Assembly (NCBI GenBank): GCA_964386865.1
Contig: CAYLUN010000070.1
Coordinates: 1 to 29,370, forward strand
DNA length: 29,370 nucleotides
Source of the DNA: CAYLUN01 sp964386865
GTDB taxonomy: Bacteria; Verrucomicrobiota; Kiritimatiellia; RFP12; UBA1067
Direction: 5' to 3'
Part shown: positions 14,072-21,858 of the stretch, in pieces
Layout of the letters: each line of letters begins with the position of its first letter
Numbering within the stretch: the first letter of the stretch is position 1
Notes under the pieces: generated by a model
The model's input: the letters and a program-made list of their open reading frames with translations, nothing else
What the model was told of the DNA's origin: nothing
Databases searched by the model: none
Program-made: the position numbers and the translations under genes

Positions 14072-15892
14072 CTACTCGTCCGTGGCCGTTCCCTTCAACA
14101 CCGCGATAAACGCCGACTGCGGCACGTTCACCTGCCCGAACTCCTTCATGCGCGCCTTGCCGGCCTTCTGCTTCTTGAGGAGCTTCTGCTTGCGCGTCAC
14201 GTCGCCGCCGTAGAGCTTGGCCGTCACGTCCTTGCGGAACGGGCGGATGTCCTCGCGGGCGATGATGTTGCGCCCGATCGTAGCCTGCACGGGGATCTTG
14301 AACATGTGCGACGGGATCGTCTCGGCCAGCGCCTTGCAGATCTGCCGGCCCCGGGCCACGGCCTTGTCGCGGTGAACCATGCACGAAAAGGCGTCCACCA
14401 CCTCGCCGTTGAGCAGGATGTCCATTTTCACGATGTCGCTCACCTGATAGCCGCACGGCTCGTAATCCATGGAGGCGTAGCCGTGGCTGACGCTCTTGAG
14501 CGTGTCGTGGAAGTCGATCAGAATCTCGTTCAGCGGTATCAGGCACGAGAGGATCACGCGCTTGGCGTCCAAGCTCTCCGTGGCCTTGACCTCGCCGCGG
14601 CGGTCGAGCACGATGCGCATCATGTCGCCGATGCAGTCGCCGGGGCAGATGATCGTGGCCTTGATGATCGGCTCCTCGATCTGCTCGATGCGCGTGACGT
14701 CCGGCAGGTGCACGGGGTTGTCCACCTCCATCGTTTTGCCGTCACGCAGCTGCACCTTGAAGATGACCGAGGGGTGCGTGCTGATGATGTCGAGGTCGTA
14801 CTCGCGGCGCAGCCGCTCCTGCACCACCTCCATGTGCAGCAGGCCGAGAAAGCCGCAGCGGAAGCCGAAGCCGAGCGCCACCGAGCTCTCCGGGTGGAAG
14901 GAGAAGGCGCAGTCGTTCAGATGCAGCTTCTCCAGCCCGGAGCGCACCTTCTCGAACTCGTCCGTGCTGACCGGGTAGACGCCGCTGAACACCATCGGGT
15001 GGACTTCTTTGAAGCCCGGCAGCAGCTCGGTCGAGCCGTCCTTGGCGCGCGTGACCGTATCGCCGATCTTGATGTCCGCGGGATCTTTGATCGTGCCAAC
15101 CAGATAGCCGACCTGCCCCGCCTCCAGCACCTCGACCGGCTTCTGATCCGGGCTGAAGATGCCGACCTCGCGCAGCTGCGTGGTCTGCCCGCTGCTGATG
15201 AACAGGATCGCGTCGCCGACCCGCATGCAGCCGTCCACGATGCGCACATAGGTGATCACGCCGCGGTAGATGTCGAATACGGAGTCGAACACCAGCGCGC
15301 GCAACGGCGCATCCTTGCCTCTCGTCTTGGGCGGCGGAACACGTTCGACCACGGCCTCCAGCACCTCGTCCACGCCCAGGCCGGTCTTGGCGCTGATGAG
15401 CAGCGGCCGGTCCATCGGAATGCCGAGCACGTCCTCGATCTGGTGCGTGACCTCCTCGATGTTGGCTCCGGGCAGATCGACTTTGTTCAGCACCGGTATG
15501 ATTTCCAGTTGGTTGTCGACCGCCAGATACGTGTTGGCGACGGTCTGCGCCTCGACGCCCTGGGCGGCGTCAACGACCAGCACCGCCCCTTCGCACGCGC
15601 CCATGCTCCGCGAAACCTCGTAGGTGAAGTCCACGTGTCCCGGCGTGTCGATCAGGTTGAACAGATAGGTCTTGCCGTTCTTCGCCGTGTACACCATGGA
15701 GACCGGGTGGCACTTGATCGTGATGCCGCGCTCGCGCTCCAAATCCATCGCGTCCAGCGTCTGCTCGCGCATGTTGCGCAGCTCGATCGTCTTGGTGGCC
15801 TCAAGGATCCGGTCGGACAGCGTGGTCTTCCCGTGGTCGATGTGGGCGATGATGCAGAAGTTGCGGATGTTATCGAGTGATTTCAGTTCCAT
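14072..15892 (-). CDS. lepA: Elongation factor 4 (LepA)
   Basis: The ATG at 15892 gives 606 residues beginning MELKSLDNIRNFCIIAHIDH, the normal start and length for LepA; the upstream in-frame ATG would add 24 unrelated residues. The GTPase motifs are AHIDHGKT (G1), RGITIK (G2 region), DTPGH (G3) and NKVD (G4). The C-terminal LepA domain is recognised by segments such as VTRKQKLLKKQKAGKARMK and ends in VLKGTATDE. LepA is a ribosome-associated GTPase that back-translocates or assists ribosome biogenesis. It is 34 bases after rpe and 42 bases before lepB. Confidence 0.97.
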   Translation of the reverse strand: MELKSLDNIRNFCIIAHIDHGKTTLSDRILEATKTIELRNMREQTLDAMDLERERGITIKCHPVSMVYTAKNGKTYLFNLIDTPGHVDFTYEVSRSMGACEGAVLVVDAAQGVEAQTVANTYLAVDNQLEIIPVLNKVDLPGANIEEVTHQIEDVLGIPMDRPLLISAKTGLGVDEVLEAVVERVPPPKTRGKDAPLRALVFDSVFDIYRGVITYVRIVDGCMRVGDAILFISSGQTTQLREVGIFSPDQKPVEVLEAGQVGYLVGTIKDPADIKIGDTVTRAKDGSTELLPGFKEVHPMVFSGVYPVSTDEFEKVRSGLEKLHLNDCAFSFHPESSVALGFGFRCGFLGLLHMEVVQERLRREYDLDIISTHPSVIFKVQLRDGKTMEVDNPVHLPDVTRIEQIEEPIIKATIICPGDCIGDMMRIVLDRRGEVKATESLDAKRVILSCLIPLNEILIDFHDTLKSVSHGYASMDYEPCGYQVSDIVKMDILLNGEVVDAFSCMVHRDKAVARGRQICKALAETIPSHMFKIPVQATIGRNIIAREDIRPFRKDVTAKLYGGDVTRKQKLLKKQKAGKARMKEFGQVNVPQSAFIAVLKGTATDE

Positions 15893-15926
15893 CAGGTTCT
15901 TTACTTGGTGGGTCAGGGTTCGGGGT

Positions 15927-16619
15927 TCAGGGGGCAGGCATCCAGCCGCGCGACGCAGCGGCACAGCGGTCGCGCAGCTGGCGTACCGCTGCGCCCATGT
16001 CGGCCTGCTTGAACAGGAAGCTGCCGGCCACGAATTGGTTCGCGCCCCGCTCCGCGCACAGCTCGGCCGTATCGAAATTGATGCCGCCGTCGACCATGAT
16101 GTCGAGCGCGCGAAAGCCGCGCCGGCTTGCGAACGTGCGCAGCGCCTCGATCTTCGGCAGCACCTCGCCCATGAACGCCTGCCCGCCGTAGCCGGGATTG
16201 ACGGTCATGAACAGCACTTCGTCACAGAGCGGCACGTACGGGTAGAGCGCCTCCACGGGCGTCTGCGGCCGCGAGACGAGGCCCGCGCGCACGCCCCGCG
16301 CGCGGATGGCGGAGAGGCCCGCCCACACGTCGCAGTCGGCCTCCACGTGGAGCTGCACGGCGTCCGCGCCCGCGTCGACGAAGCGGTCGGCGTACAGGTC
16401 GGGTCGGGTCAGCATCAGGTGCACGTTCCGGAAGAGGGAGGGGCAGGCCTTCTTGGCCAGAACCGCCACGTCAGGCCCGAAGCTGAGGTTCGGCACGAAA
16501 TGCGCGTCCATGATGTCCAGGTGCAGCGCGTCCGCGCCGGCGTCCGAGACCCGTCGGATCTCCTCGGCGAGGCGGCCGAAGTCCGCGGCCAGCAAAGAGG
16601 GTAACACCTGAACTTTCAT
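15927..16619 (-). CDS. rpe: Ribulose-phosphate 3-epimerase
   Basis: The ATG at 16619 gives 230 residues beginning MKVQVLPSLLAADFGRLAEE. The catalytic motif LHLDIMDAHFVPN (His33, Asp35) is followed by HLMLTRPD, MTVNPGYGGQ and VDGGIN, giving the metal-binding His/Asp set of this TIM-barrel enzyme. It interconverts ribulose 5-phosphate and xylulose 5-phosphate in the pentose phosphate pathway. The longer frame upstream includes the promoter and can be dismissed. The promoter at 16629-16657 would start transcription only a few bases before the ATG. It is the first gene of a run continuing into lepA and lepB. Confidence 0.96.
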   Translation of the reverse strand: MKVQVLPSLLAADFGRLAEEIRRVSDAGADALHLDIMDAHFVPNLSFGPDVAVLAKKACPSLFRNVHLMLTRPDLYADRFVDAGADAVQLHVEADCDVWAGLSAIRARGVRAGLVSRPQTPVEALYPYVPLCDEVLFMTVNPGYGGQAFMGEVLPKIEALRTFASRRGFRALDIMVDGGINFDTAELCAERGANQFVAGSFLFKQADMGAAVRQLRDRCAAASRGWMPAP

Positions 16620-16628
16620 AGGCGCGAT

Positions 16629-16657
16629 ATTATAGTCTAACGGCATACGCAATGCAA
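16629..16657 (-). promoter_or_regulatory. Near-consensus sigma70 promoter of rpe
   Basis: TTGCAT (-35, 16652-16657) and a perfect TATAAT (-10, 16629-16634) are 17 bases apart on the minus strand. The -10 box ends only nine bases before the ATG at 16619, so the transcript would be leaderless or nearly so; no Shine-Dalgarno sequence fits in that gap. Confidence 0.8.
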
Positions 16658-16780
16658 TGAGCCCCCACACAAAAGTCTCGGCCGGGTGTTGCACCATAAC
16701 GAACGACACCGAACAGGGAGATGGAGCAGAGCCGGGAAGCGCGCGGCCGACGGAGCGCTGGCGCGCGAGTGCGCCCGCCC

Positions 16781-17908
16781 TTACCCCGCGCCCGCCGCGC
16801 CGTAGAACCTCGCGAGAAAGGCCGGCACGCGCTCGGCGAAAAGCGTGGCCGCCACGCGGTCAGCCGCCTCGATCGCCATCCGCTCGTGATAGCACACGAT
16901 GCCCGCCACGCGGTTGGGCGCGCCGGTGGTCGCGGCGTTGATGCAGCCGCACCAGTTCATGCAGCGGTCGCGCACCGGGCACGCCTGGCACGCTTCCACG
17001 ACGTTGCCGCGCGAGGCGACCACCGCCTCACGCCGCGCCGAGTCGAAGCCGTCGAACACGGTGCCGATGCGGTAGGTGGCGTCCGCGTCATCGCCGACGA
17101 GCCGCTCGCACGGATAGAGGCTGCCGCTCGGCGCGACCGCCACCTCGTCCGTGCCGAACCCGCATCGGTCGCAGGCCGCGTAGCCCTCTTTGATCCGCAC
17201 GCGGATCTTGCCGTCAAACACGTTGATGCGAACCGGATTGCCCTTTCTGAGACACTCGGCGTAGCGCGCGCCGATGCGGGCGTAGGCGTCACGCCAGGCC
17301 TCCAGCGCCGGCTCTGGCCACGCGATGTAGAAGTTGGGGTTCAGCGCGATGTTGCGGATGTCCTCGGCGATGAGCCAGTCGACCGACTCCGCGAGGTGCG
17401 CGACGTTGCGCGGATCCACGACCACGATCACTTCGGCGCGCGCCTGTGCCCCGCGGTAGAACGCCAGCGCCGAGACGCACGCCGCATGAGACCCGCGGCC
17501 ATCGGCGAAGCAGCGCAGCGCGTCGTGCATCGCCGCGTTTCCGTCGAGCGAAAGCCCCACGTAATAGCCGTTCGCGCGCAGCCACTCCGCCTTGGCCTCG
17601 TCCAGCAGGGTCATGTTCGTGGTGACGGTGCGCTTCAGAGCGACGCCGAGCCGCCCGCACGCCTGCGCCGCATAATCGGATGAGCGGCAGAGCAGATCCC
17701 ACTCCAGCAACGGCTCGCCGCCGAAATAGCCGAGCTGAGTCTCGGGGGGCAGGCCGGTCAGCGCCGCCTGCCGAAGCGCGTGCTCCAGCCCGAAATCCAC
17801 GGCCCGGCAGGCCGTCTCCCACGCCATGCGCCGCGTGTCCTTGCGCCCCGCGTAGCAGTAGGCGCAGCGCAGGTTGCAGGCGTGCGTCAGACAGAGCGTG
17901 ACGTTCAT
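16781..17908 (-). CDS. Radical SAM/SPASM domain protein (peptide- or protein-modifying type)
   Basis: This 375-residue protein has an N-terminal radical-SAM motif CNLRCAYC (CxxxCxxC, ~11-18), the SAM-binding GYFGGEPLLEW and TTNMTLLD, and a C-terminal SPASM domain. The SPASM cysteines are arranged as C...GSLYPC, then CQACPVRDRCMNWC (Cx2Cx5Cx3C), then a final Cys in GIVCYHE, matching the standard pattern for two auxiliary Fe-S clusters. Such enzymes mature RiPP peptides or sulfatases (anSME). No sulfatase or precursor peptide was recognised nearby, so the substrate is open. The gene is last in an XRE-LysM-radical SAM run and starts 31 bases after the LysM gene stops. A 161-base gap with the rpe promoter follows. 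Confidence 0.88.
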   Translation of the reverse strand: MNVTLCLTHACNLRCAYCYAGRKDTRRMAWETACRAVDFGLEHALRQAALTGLPPETQLGYFGGEPLLEWDLLCRSSDYAAQACGRLGVALKRTVTTNMTLLDEAKAEWLRANGYYVGLSLDGNAAMHDALRCFADGRGSHAACVSALAFYRGAQARAEVIVVVDPRNVAHLAESVDWLIAEDIRNIALNPNFYIAWPEPALEAWRDAYARIGARYAECLRKGNPVRINVFDGKIRVRIKEGYAACDRCGFGTDEVAVAPSGSLYPCERLVGDDADATYRIGTVFDGFDSARREAVVASRGNVVEACQACPVRDRCMNWCGCINAATTGAPNRVAGIVCYHERMAIEAADRVAATLFAERVPAFLARFYGAAGAG

Positions 17909-17939
17909 GGCGCCGGCGGGGGTTCCGCCCTTCGCACGT

Positions 17940-18413
17940 TCATGGCTGCCTCGACCCCTCGCTCACTTGAGCCGGCGGCAGCACCAACTTCTGGCCCACG
18001 CGCAGCGCATCCGGCTTGACGCCCGGATTCATCGTCAAAATTTCCGGCCAGCGGTTCGCGTCTCCCAACAGCCGACGAGCGATGCTGCTCAACGTGTCAC
18101 CGTCCTTGACCTCGCACGTCTTGGCAGCTGCTTTTTCCGGCGTCTGATCAAGCGGCTTGACGCTCATTTCGCCGCCCAGGCGAACCATGGGGCGTGGTAT
18201 GCCAGGATAACGCGGCGGAACGCCGTTGGTCGCAGCCACGGGAACGATGATCGGCGGCAGGCCTCCCAAGGGCGTCTGCCGCTCTACAGCCAGACCGCTG
18301 CCGACGGCCCCCGCGCCAAACGCAGCAAGGCCCAGCCGTCGCGCGGAACGCACAAACTGCAGCCGGCTCGGATAGCCGGGCGGAGCGGCCCGTTCTGGCT
18401 TGCGGACATCCAT
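17940..18413 (-). CDS. LysM domain protein with N-terminal membrane anchor
   Basis: This 157-residue protein has a basic N-terminus, a hydrophobic segment (~27-42, LGLAAFGAGAVGSGLAV) that is either a signal peptide or an anchor, a proline-rich linker and one LysM domain at ~100-146 (EVKDGDTLSSIARRLLGD, then NPGVKPDALRVGQKLVLP). LysM binds peptidoglycan or other N-acetylglucosamine polymers, so the protein probably sits in the periplasm at the cell wall. It lies between the XRE regulator (42-base gap) and the radical-SAM gene. No catalytic domain is visible. Confidence 0.85.
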   Translation of the reverse strand: MDVRKPERAAPPGYPSRLQFVRSARRLGLAAFGAGAVGSGLAVERQTPLGGLPPIIVPVAATNGVPPRYPGIPRPMVRLGGEMSVKPLDQTPEKAAAKTCEVKDGDTLSSIARRLLGDANRWPEILTMNPGVKPDALRVGQKLVLPPAQVSEGSRQP

Positions 18414-18455
18414 AACGCCTCACACCACGCGGCCCTGGCGCGGCCCGCGAAACCG

Positions 18456-18881
18456 CTACGCGTCGGCGAGCGCCGCCTGAGCCGCGCGCTTGGTCAGCGC
18501 CCGCACGCGGGCCAGCCCCGCCATCGTCCGGCCGCGCAGCTGGATGCGGCCTTCGGCGGTCTCCCACTTCGAGACGGTCAGCCCCGAAACGCCGGCCAGC
18601 TTCGCGAACTCCGCCTGCGTCAGGCCAAGCTTCGCCCGCAGCTTGCGAACCATTTTCGCCGTCGGCCGCAGGCGCGGCTGCCGGCCCTCTTCCACCTCGT
18701 CCGCCGGAGCGATCTCCGCGGTACGCGCGCGCTCTTTTTGCAGCGCGCGAACAGCGCGTTTCAAATCGGCCACGAGGCGCTTAAGTTCAGCCACGTCGCC
18801 GCGCAGGCCGGCGATGGGCTTACGGGTGACGCGCGATGCGCCCTTCTCTATCGCGGCGCCCAACATGGTGTTGAAATTCAT
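18456..18881 (-). CDS. XRE-family helix-turn-helix regulator
   Basis: This 141-residue protein has a helical, probably coiled-coil N-terminal half (~26-52, leucine/arginine-rich) and an XRE-type HTH at ~78-115 (LRAKLGLTQAEFAKLAGVSG, then LTVSKWETAEGRI). It is likely a DNA-binding regulator that dimerises through the coiled coil. It is the first gene of the operon with the LysM and radical-SAM genes and has a promoter at 18940-18968. An inverted repeat at the predicted transcription start may be its own operator. The exact regulon is unknown. Confidence 0.82.
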   Translation of the reverse strand: MNFNTMLGAAIEKGASRVTRKPIAGLRGDVAELKRLVADLKRAVRALQKERARTAEIAPADEVEEGRQPRLRPTAKMVRKLRAKLGLTQAEFAKLAGVSGLTVSKWETAEGRIQLRGRTMAGLARVRALTKRAAQAALADA

Positions 18882-18925
18882 TTGGGTATGTCTAGCCTCC
18901 GTTGATCAGACTTGGGTCCGAACAT

Positions 18926-18940
18926 TCATTGATTTAATGA
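18926..18940. promoter_or_regulatory. Candidate operator, TCATT-N5-AATGA
   Basis: TCATT (18926-18930) and AATGA (18936-18940) form a perfect inverted repeat with a 5-base spacer. It overlaps the region just downstream of the -10 box of the XRE gene, a usual location for an autorepressor site. Short and AT-rich, so it could arise by chance. Confidence 0.35.
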
Positions 18941-18968
18941 CTCTAACCCGCCCTTGTGGCAAAGTCAA
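18940..18968 (-). promoter_or_regulatory. Sigma70-like promoter of the XRE-LysM-radical SAM operon
   Basis: TTGACT (-35, 18963-18968) and TAGAGT (-10, 18940-18945) are 17 bases apart on the minus strand, about 60 bases before the ATG at 18881. A GGAGG lies 14 bases before that ATG, rather far for a ribosome-binding site. The region is shared with the divergent kinase-like gene. Confidence 0.6.
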
Positions 18969-19088
18969 GTCGGCAGAGTCGCCCGCGCCGACGATCAAAT
19001 AGTCGGGCCAAAACCCCACAAGCCCCTTCCAACGCTACCGGAGATATGGTAATTTATTTTTTTGTGTGCACGTTTTGACGTTAGCCTT

Positions 19089-21029
19089 ATGATCTCACGA
19101 GTGAACACGCAACGTATAGAGCAGAATGGTTTTCGGCTGGTGGAACTGGTGGACGACACGAGCAAAACCGTCGTCTGGAAAGCCGTCCAAAACACACTCG
19201 ACCGAACCGTGATCATCCGAGTTCTGAAGCCGGCCGCGGCGGCGAACCCGCCCGAAGTCGACCATTTTCTTACCATCGCCCGGCTGTTCGCCCGCATCAA
19301 GAGCGAATCGGTTGCCGCGGTTTTCGACATCGTCAGCGACGGCGACCTTCATTATGTTGTGATGGAGCACGTCGACGGACCCACGCTCGACGAGCTGATT
19401 GCCTCGCGCGGCCCGCTCCCGGTCGACCAGGCGCTACGCATCGCCGCTTCCCTGATCACGAGCCTCGAGCAGATGTGGCACTCGGCGCACATCGTCCACC
19501 GCAACCTGAAAAGCTCGACCATCCGGATGGACTCGCGCGGCGTGGCCAAGATCACGGACTTCAGCCTTGCCATCACGGCTGGCACAGGGGTTGACGCCAC
19601 CGCCATGGACGGGGGGCACATCGTCGGAACGCCCTGCTTCCTTTCACCCGAACAGGCTCAGGGCGCCCACCTCCTGACCACGCAGTCGGACATGTACGCG
19701 CTGGGCGCGCTGCTGTATCACCTCGCCACGGGCAAGGTGCCGTTTGAAGAGCGAGACGTCGTCTCCATCCTGACGGGCCACATCAAGCACCAGATCCCGG
19801 CGCCCCACCGCTGCAACAAGCATGTGCCCGCCTCGTTCTCGTGGCTCATTCACCGCCTCATGATGAAGAACCCGAACAGCCGGTACCCGGACTGGGACGA
19901 CGTTCTGCGAGACATCCGCCTGATGCTGGCCGGGGACGAGCCCTCGTGCGTGCGCCCGGACGAGGAGTACCTCAGCACGATCGACGCCGATTTCGACGGG
20001 GACGCGCCCAGCGAGGTCGAGGCGCCCGAAGGCCCGCGCGTCCGCTTGCGGCGCAAGGCGAAGAGCCAGACGATCTCCGCTTACCAAGACAAGCAGCAGG
20101 CCGATGGCCACGCGAGCGAAGTCCGCCGGAACGACCGGGCCCTAGCGGCCGTCTGCTGGGGCGTCTTGTTCGGCTGGCTCGCCCTACTCTTTTGGTTCAG
20201 AGCCTTCTATCAGCTGGACCCCGCCCGTGCGGACACGGCGCAGTCACTCTCGAAGCTGGCCGAGACGATGACACAGCACGTGACCGACTCGCTCGACGAC
20301 CTGAAAGTACTGGCTGAAAAACAGGAGCCGGCCGAGGCGGCCGCAGAAGGGGAGGCCCAGCCACCCGCCGCGCTTCAAACCAACACGCCGCCCATGATCG
20401 CGGCCGCTGCCGACACGAACGCCGCGCCCGCGCCGGCCTCGACGCCGAAGCCGGCATCCGTCGCGATAGCTGAGCAGCCTTCCACCTCGGCCCCGCAACC
20501 GGCACCTGCCGCGGCCACCCCATTGCCTGCCGGCATCCCCGAGAGCCTCCGCCAGAGCCTAGCCCTCGCGTTCGGCCTCGGCGATCTGGCTGCCGCGCGG
20601 CAGGCCGTGAAAAGCGCCACCGAAAACTTTCAGGAGAAGGCCGAGCTTCAGAAGCTGCTCGACGAGGCGCCCGAGCCGGACAGCCTCGTGGCCGATTACC
20701 TCAAGGCTCAGGTCGGGCGCCCGCTGATTTTCGAGCACAACGGCAAACAGCGCACCGTCATTCCGCGCGGCGTCGAGACTGGCGTCATCCATCTTGAATC
20801 GAACGGCCGCAGCGTGGACGTCGGCATCGCCCAGCTGACCGCCGACGGCAAACTGCGCTGGATGGACAAGCCGAAGGACGCCGCGCAGAGTCTGGCCTAC
20901 TGCCTGACTTTGATGCGTTCGACGCGCCGCGCCGAGGTGCCCGCACACTCCGCCGGATGCCCGCTTCTGGCCGAGGTCCTCGTCCGCGCGACCGAGCACG
21001 TGCCGGCCGCTACGCCTCCCGCCGAATAG
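19089..21029 (+). CDS. Transmembrane serine/threonine-protein-kinase homologue, predicted pseudokinase
   Basis: The ATG at 19089 gives 646 residues; a TTG nine codons earlier is less likely. A protein-kinase fold spans ~14-282: hinge VVMEHVDGPTLDEL, catalytic-loop region HIVHRNLKSSTI, ITDFSLA, GTPCFLSPEQ and SDMYALGALLYHLATG. Key residues are altered: the VAIK lysine is Arg44, the HRD aspartate is Asn139, the catalytic-loop asparagine is Thr144 and DFG reads DFS; no glycine-rich loop is seen. A single membrane helix lies at ~351-373. The rest is a Pro/Ala-rich stalk and a C-terminal helical and beta domain outside the membrane. Phosphotransfer seems lost, so a scaffolding or sensory role is inferred. 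It overlaps the convergent PPIase gene by 20 bases. Confidence 0.85.
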   Translation: MISRVNTQRIEQNGFRLVELVDDTSKTVVWKAVQNTLDRTVIIRVLKPAAAANPPEVDHFLTIARLFARIKSESVAAVFDIVSDGDLHYVVMEHVDGPTLDELIASRGPLPVDQALRIAASLITSLEQMWHSAHIVHRNLKSSTIRMDSRGVAKITDFSLAITAGTGVDATAMDGGHIVGTPCFLSPEQAQGAHLLTTQSDMYALGALLYHLATGKVPFEERDVVSILTGHIKHQIPAPHRCNKHVPASFSWLIHRLMMKNPNSRYPDWDDVLRDIRLMLAGDEPSCVRPDEEYLSTIDADFDGDAPSEVEAPEGPRVRLRRKAKSQTISAYQDKQQADGHASEVRRNDRALAAVCWGVLFGWLALLFWFRAFYQLDPARADTAQSLSKLAETMTQHVTDSLDDLKVLAEKQEPAEAAAEGEAQPPAALQTNTPPMIAAAADTNAAPAPASTPKPASVAIAEQPSTSAPQPAPAAATPLPAGIPESLRQSLALAFGLGDLAAARQAVKSATENFQEKAELQKLLDEAPEPDSLVADYLKAQVGRPLIFEHNGKQRTVIPRGVETGVIHLESNGRSVDVGIAQLTADGKLRWMDKPKDAAQSLAYCLTLMRSTRRAEVPAHSAGCPLLAEVLVRATEHVPAATPPAE

Positions 21030-21849
21030 CCGCCTTGGCTTTCAGCGCGTCGAGCGTCGCTTCGAGCGCCTCCTGGTAGCGACTCTCGAACAAGACGTGG
21101 CCCAGCCGCTCCCGAATCGACTCGAACGGCACCTTCGCCGGCGGGTCGATGGCCAGCACGCGAAAGAGGTGCAGGCTGCGGCCTCCGAGCTCAAGCACGT
21201 CGCTCACCTGGCCCGGAGCCAGCGCGAAGAGCTTTTCCTCGACCTCTGCGGGAAGGTCGCCGCGCGCAACCGAGTCGAACAGGCCGCGATCCTCCCGATA
21301 GGTGTCGGACGCCTCCAGCGCCTCGAACCAGTTGAGCAGCCCGCTCGCCAAGTCCGTCTTCACGCGCAAGAGCTCCAAATAGCCCGACGCCTTCGTGCTC
21401 CCGCCGGGCCCGACGACCCGGCAAATGTGCGACACGCGCAAGGTTTCCGGCGACACGTACATCTCGGGCTGGGCGTCGTATTCGCGCCTGACCTCGTCGC
21501 CGCCCAGCTTGGGCACGCCCTTGCGGATCTCCTTTTCCAGCCTCCGCACGCGCATGTCGTCCTTCGCGCGAGCCAAGCGCTCGCCCTCGGGAAACGCCGC
21601 GTAGAACTCGGCGTGCTCGGAGAGCCACTGGCTCGCGCGCGCCTCCGAAGGCTCTGGCTGCGTCGCGGCCGCCTCCTGACGGAGCAGCTCGGCCTCGATC
21701 AGGTTCTCCTCTGCCCACTCGCGCAGCTGCGTCTCGCTGGCCTCGCCGCCGTTGCCGCTCACGTACGCCACATAGTCCTCGCGCAGCCGATCCATCTCGC
21801 CGGCGACTCGCCCTTCCGCAACCACAACTCCGTTTACCGTCAGCCCCAT
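21010..21849 (-). CDS. Parvulin-type peptidyl-prolyl cis-trans isomerase (SurA/PrsA-like)
   Basis: This 279-residue protein has an N-terminal SurA-like helical region (VNGVVVAEGRVAGEMDRL, then LREWAEENLIEAELLRQEA) and a parvulin domain at ~125-245 (SPETLRVSHICRVVGPG ... GDLPAEVEEKLFALAPGQVS DVLELGGRSLHLFRVL). Parvulins of this type help fold exported proteins. No signal peptide is evident at the annotated start, so either it acts in the cytoplasm or the true start differs. The AGGAG ribosome-binding site overlaps the stop of the GH106 gene (9-base gap), so it is part of the same transcript. Its 3' end overlaps the convergent pseudokinase gene. Confidence 0.82.
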   Translation of the reverse strand: MGLTVNGVVVAEGRVAGEMDRLREDYVAYVSGNGGEASETQLREWAEENLIEAELLRQEAAATQPEPSEARASQWLSEHAEFYAAFPEGERLARAKDDMRVRRLEKEIRKGVPKLGGDEVRREYDAQPEMYVSPETLRVSHICRVVGPGGSTKASGYLELLRVKTDLASGLLNWFEALEASDTYREDRGLFDSVARGDLPAEVEEKLFALAPGQVSDVLELGGRSLHLFRVLAIDPPAKVPFESIRERLGHVLFESRYQEALEATLDALKAKAAIRREA

Positions 21850-21858
21850 AAGACTCCT

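Noticed and set aside
12875..15880. 1001-residue plus-strand open frame
   Set aside because: It is the antisense of lepB and lepA. The translation shows no domain, and the minus-strand genes are certain.
16620..16780. RiPP precursor peptide near the SPASM enzyme
   Set aside because: The gap downstream of the radical-SAM gene holds only the rpe promoter and short frames without a leader-core pattern or a ribosome-binding site.
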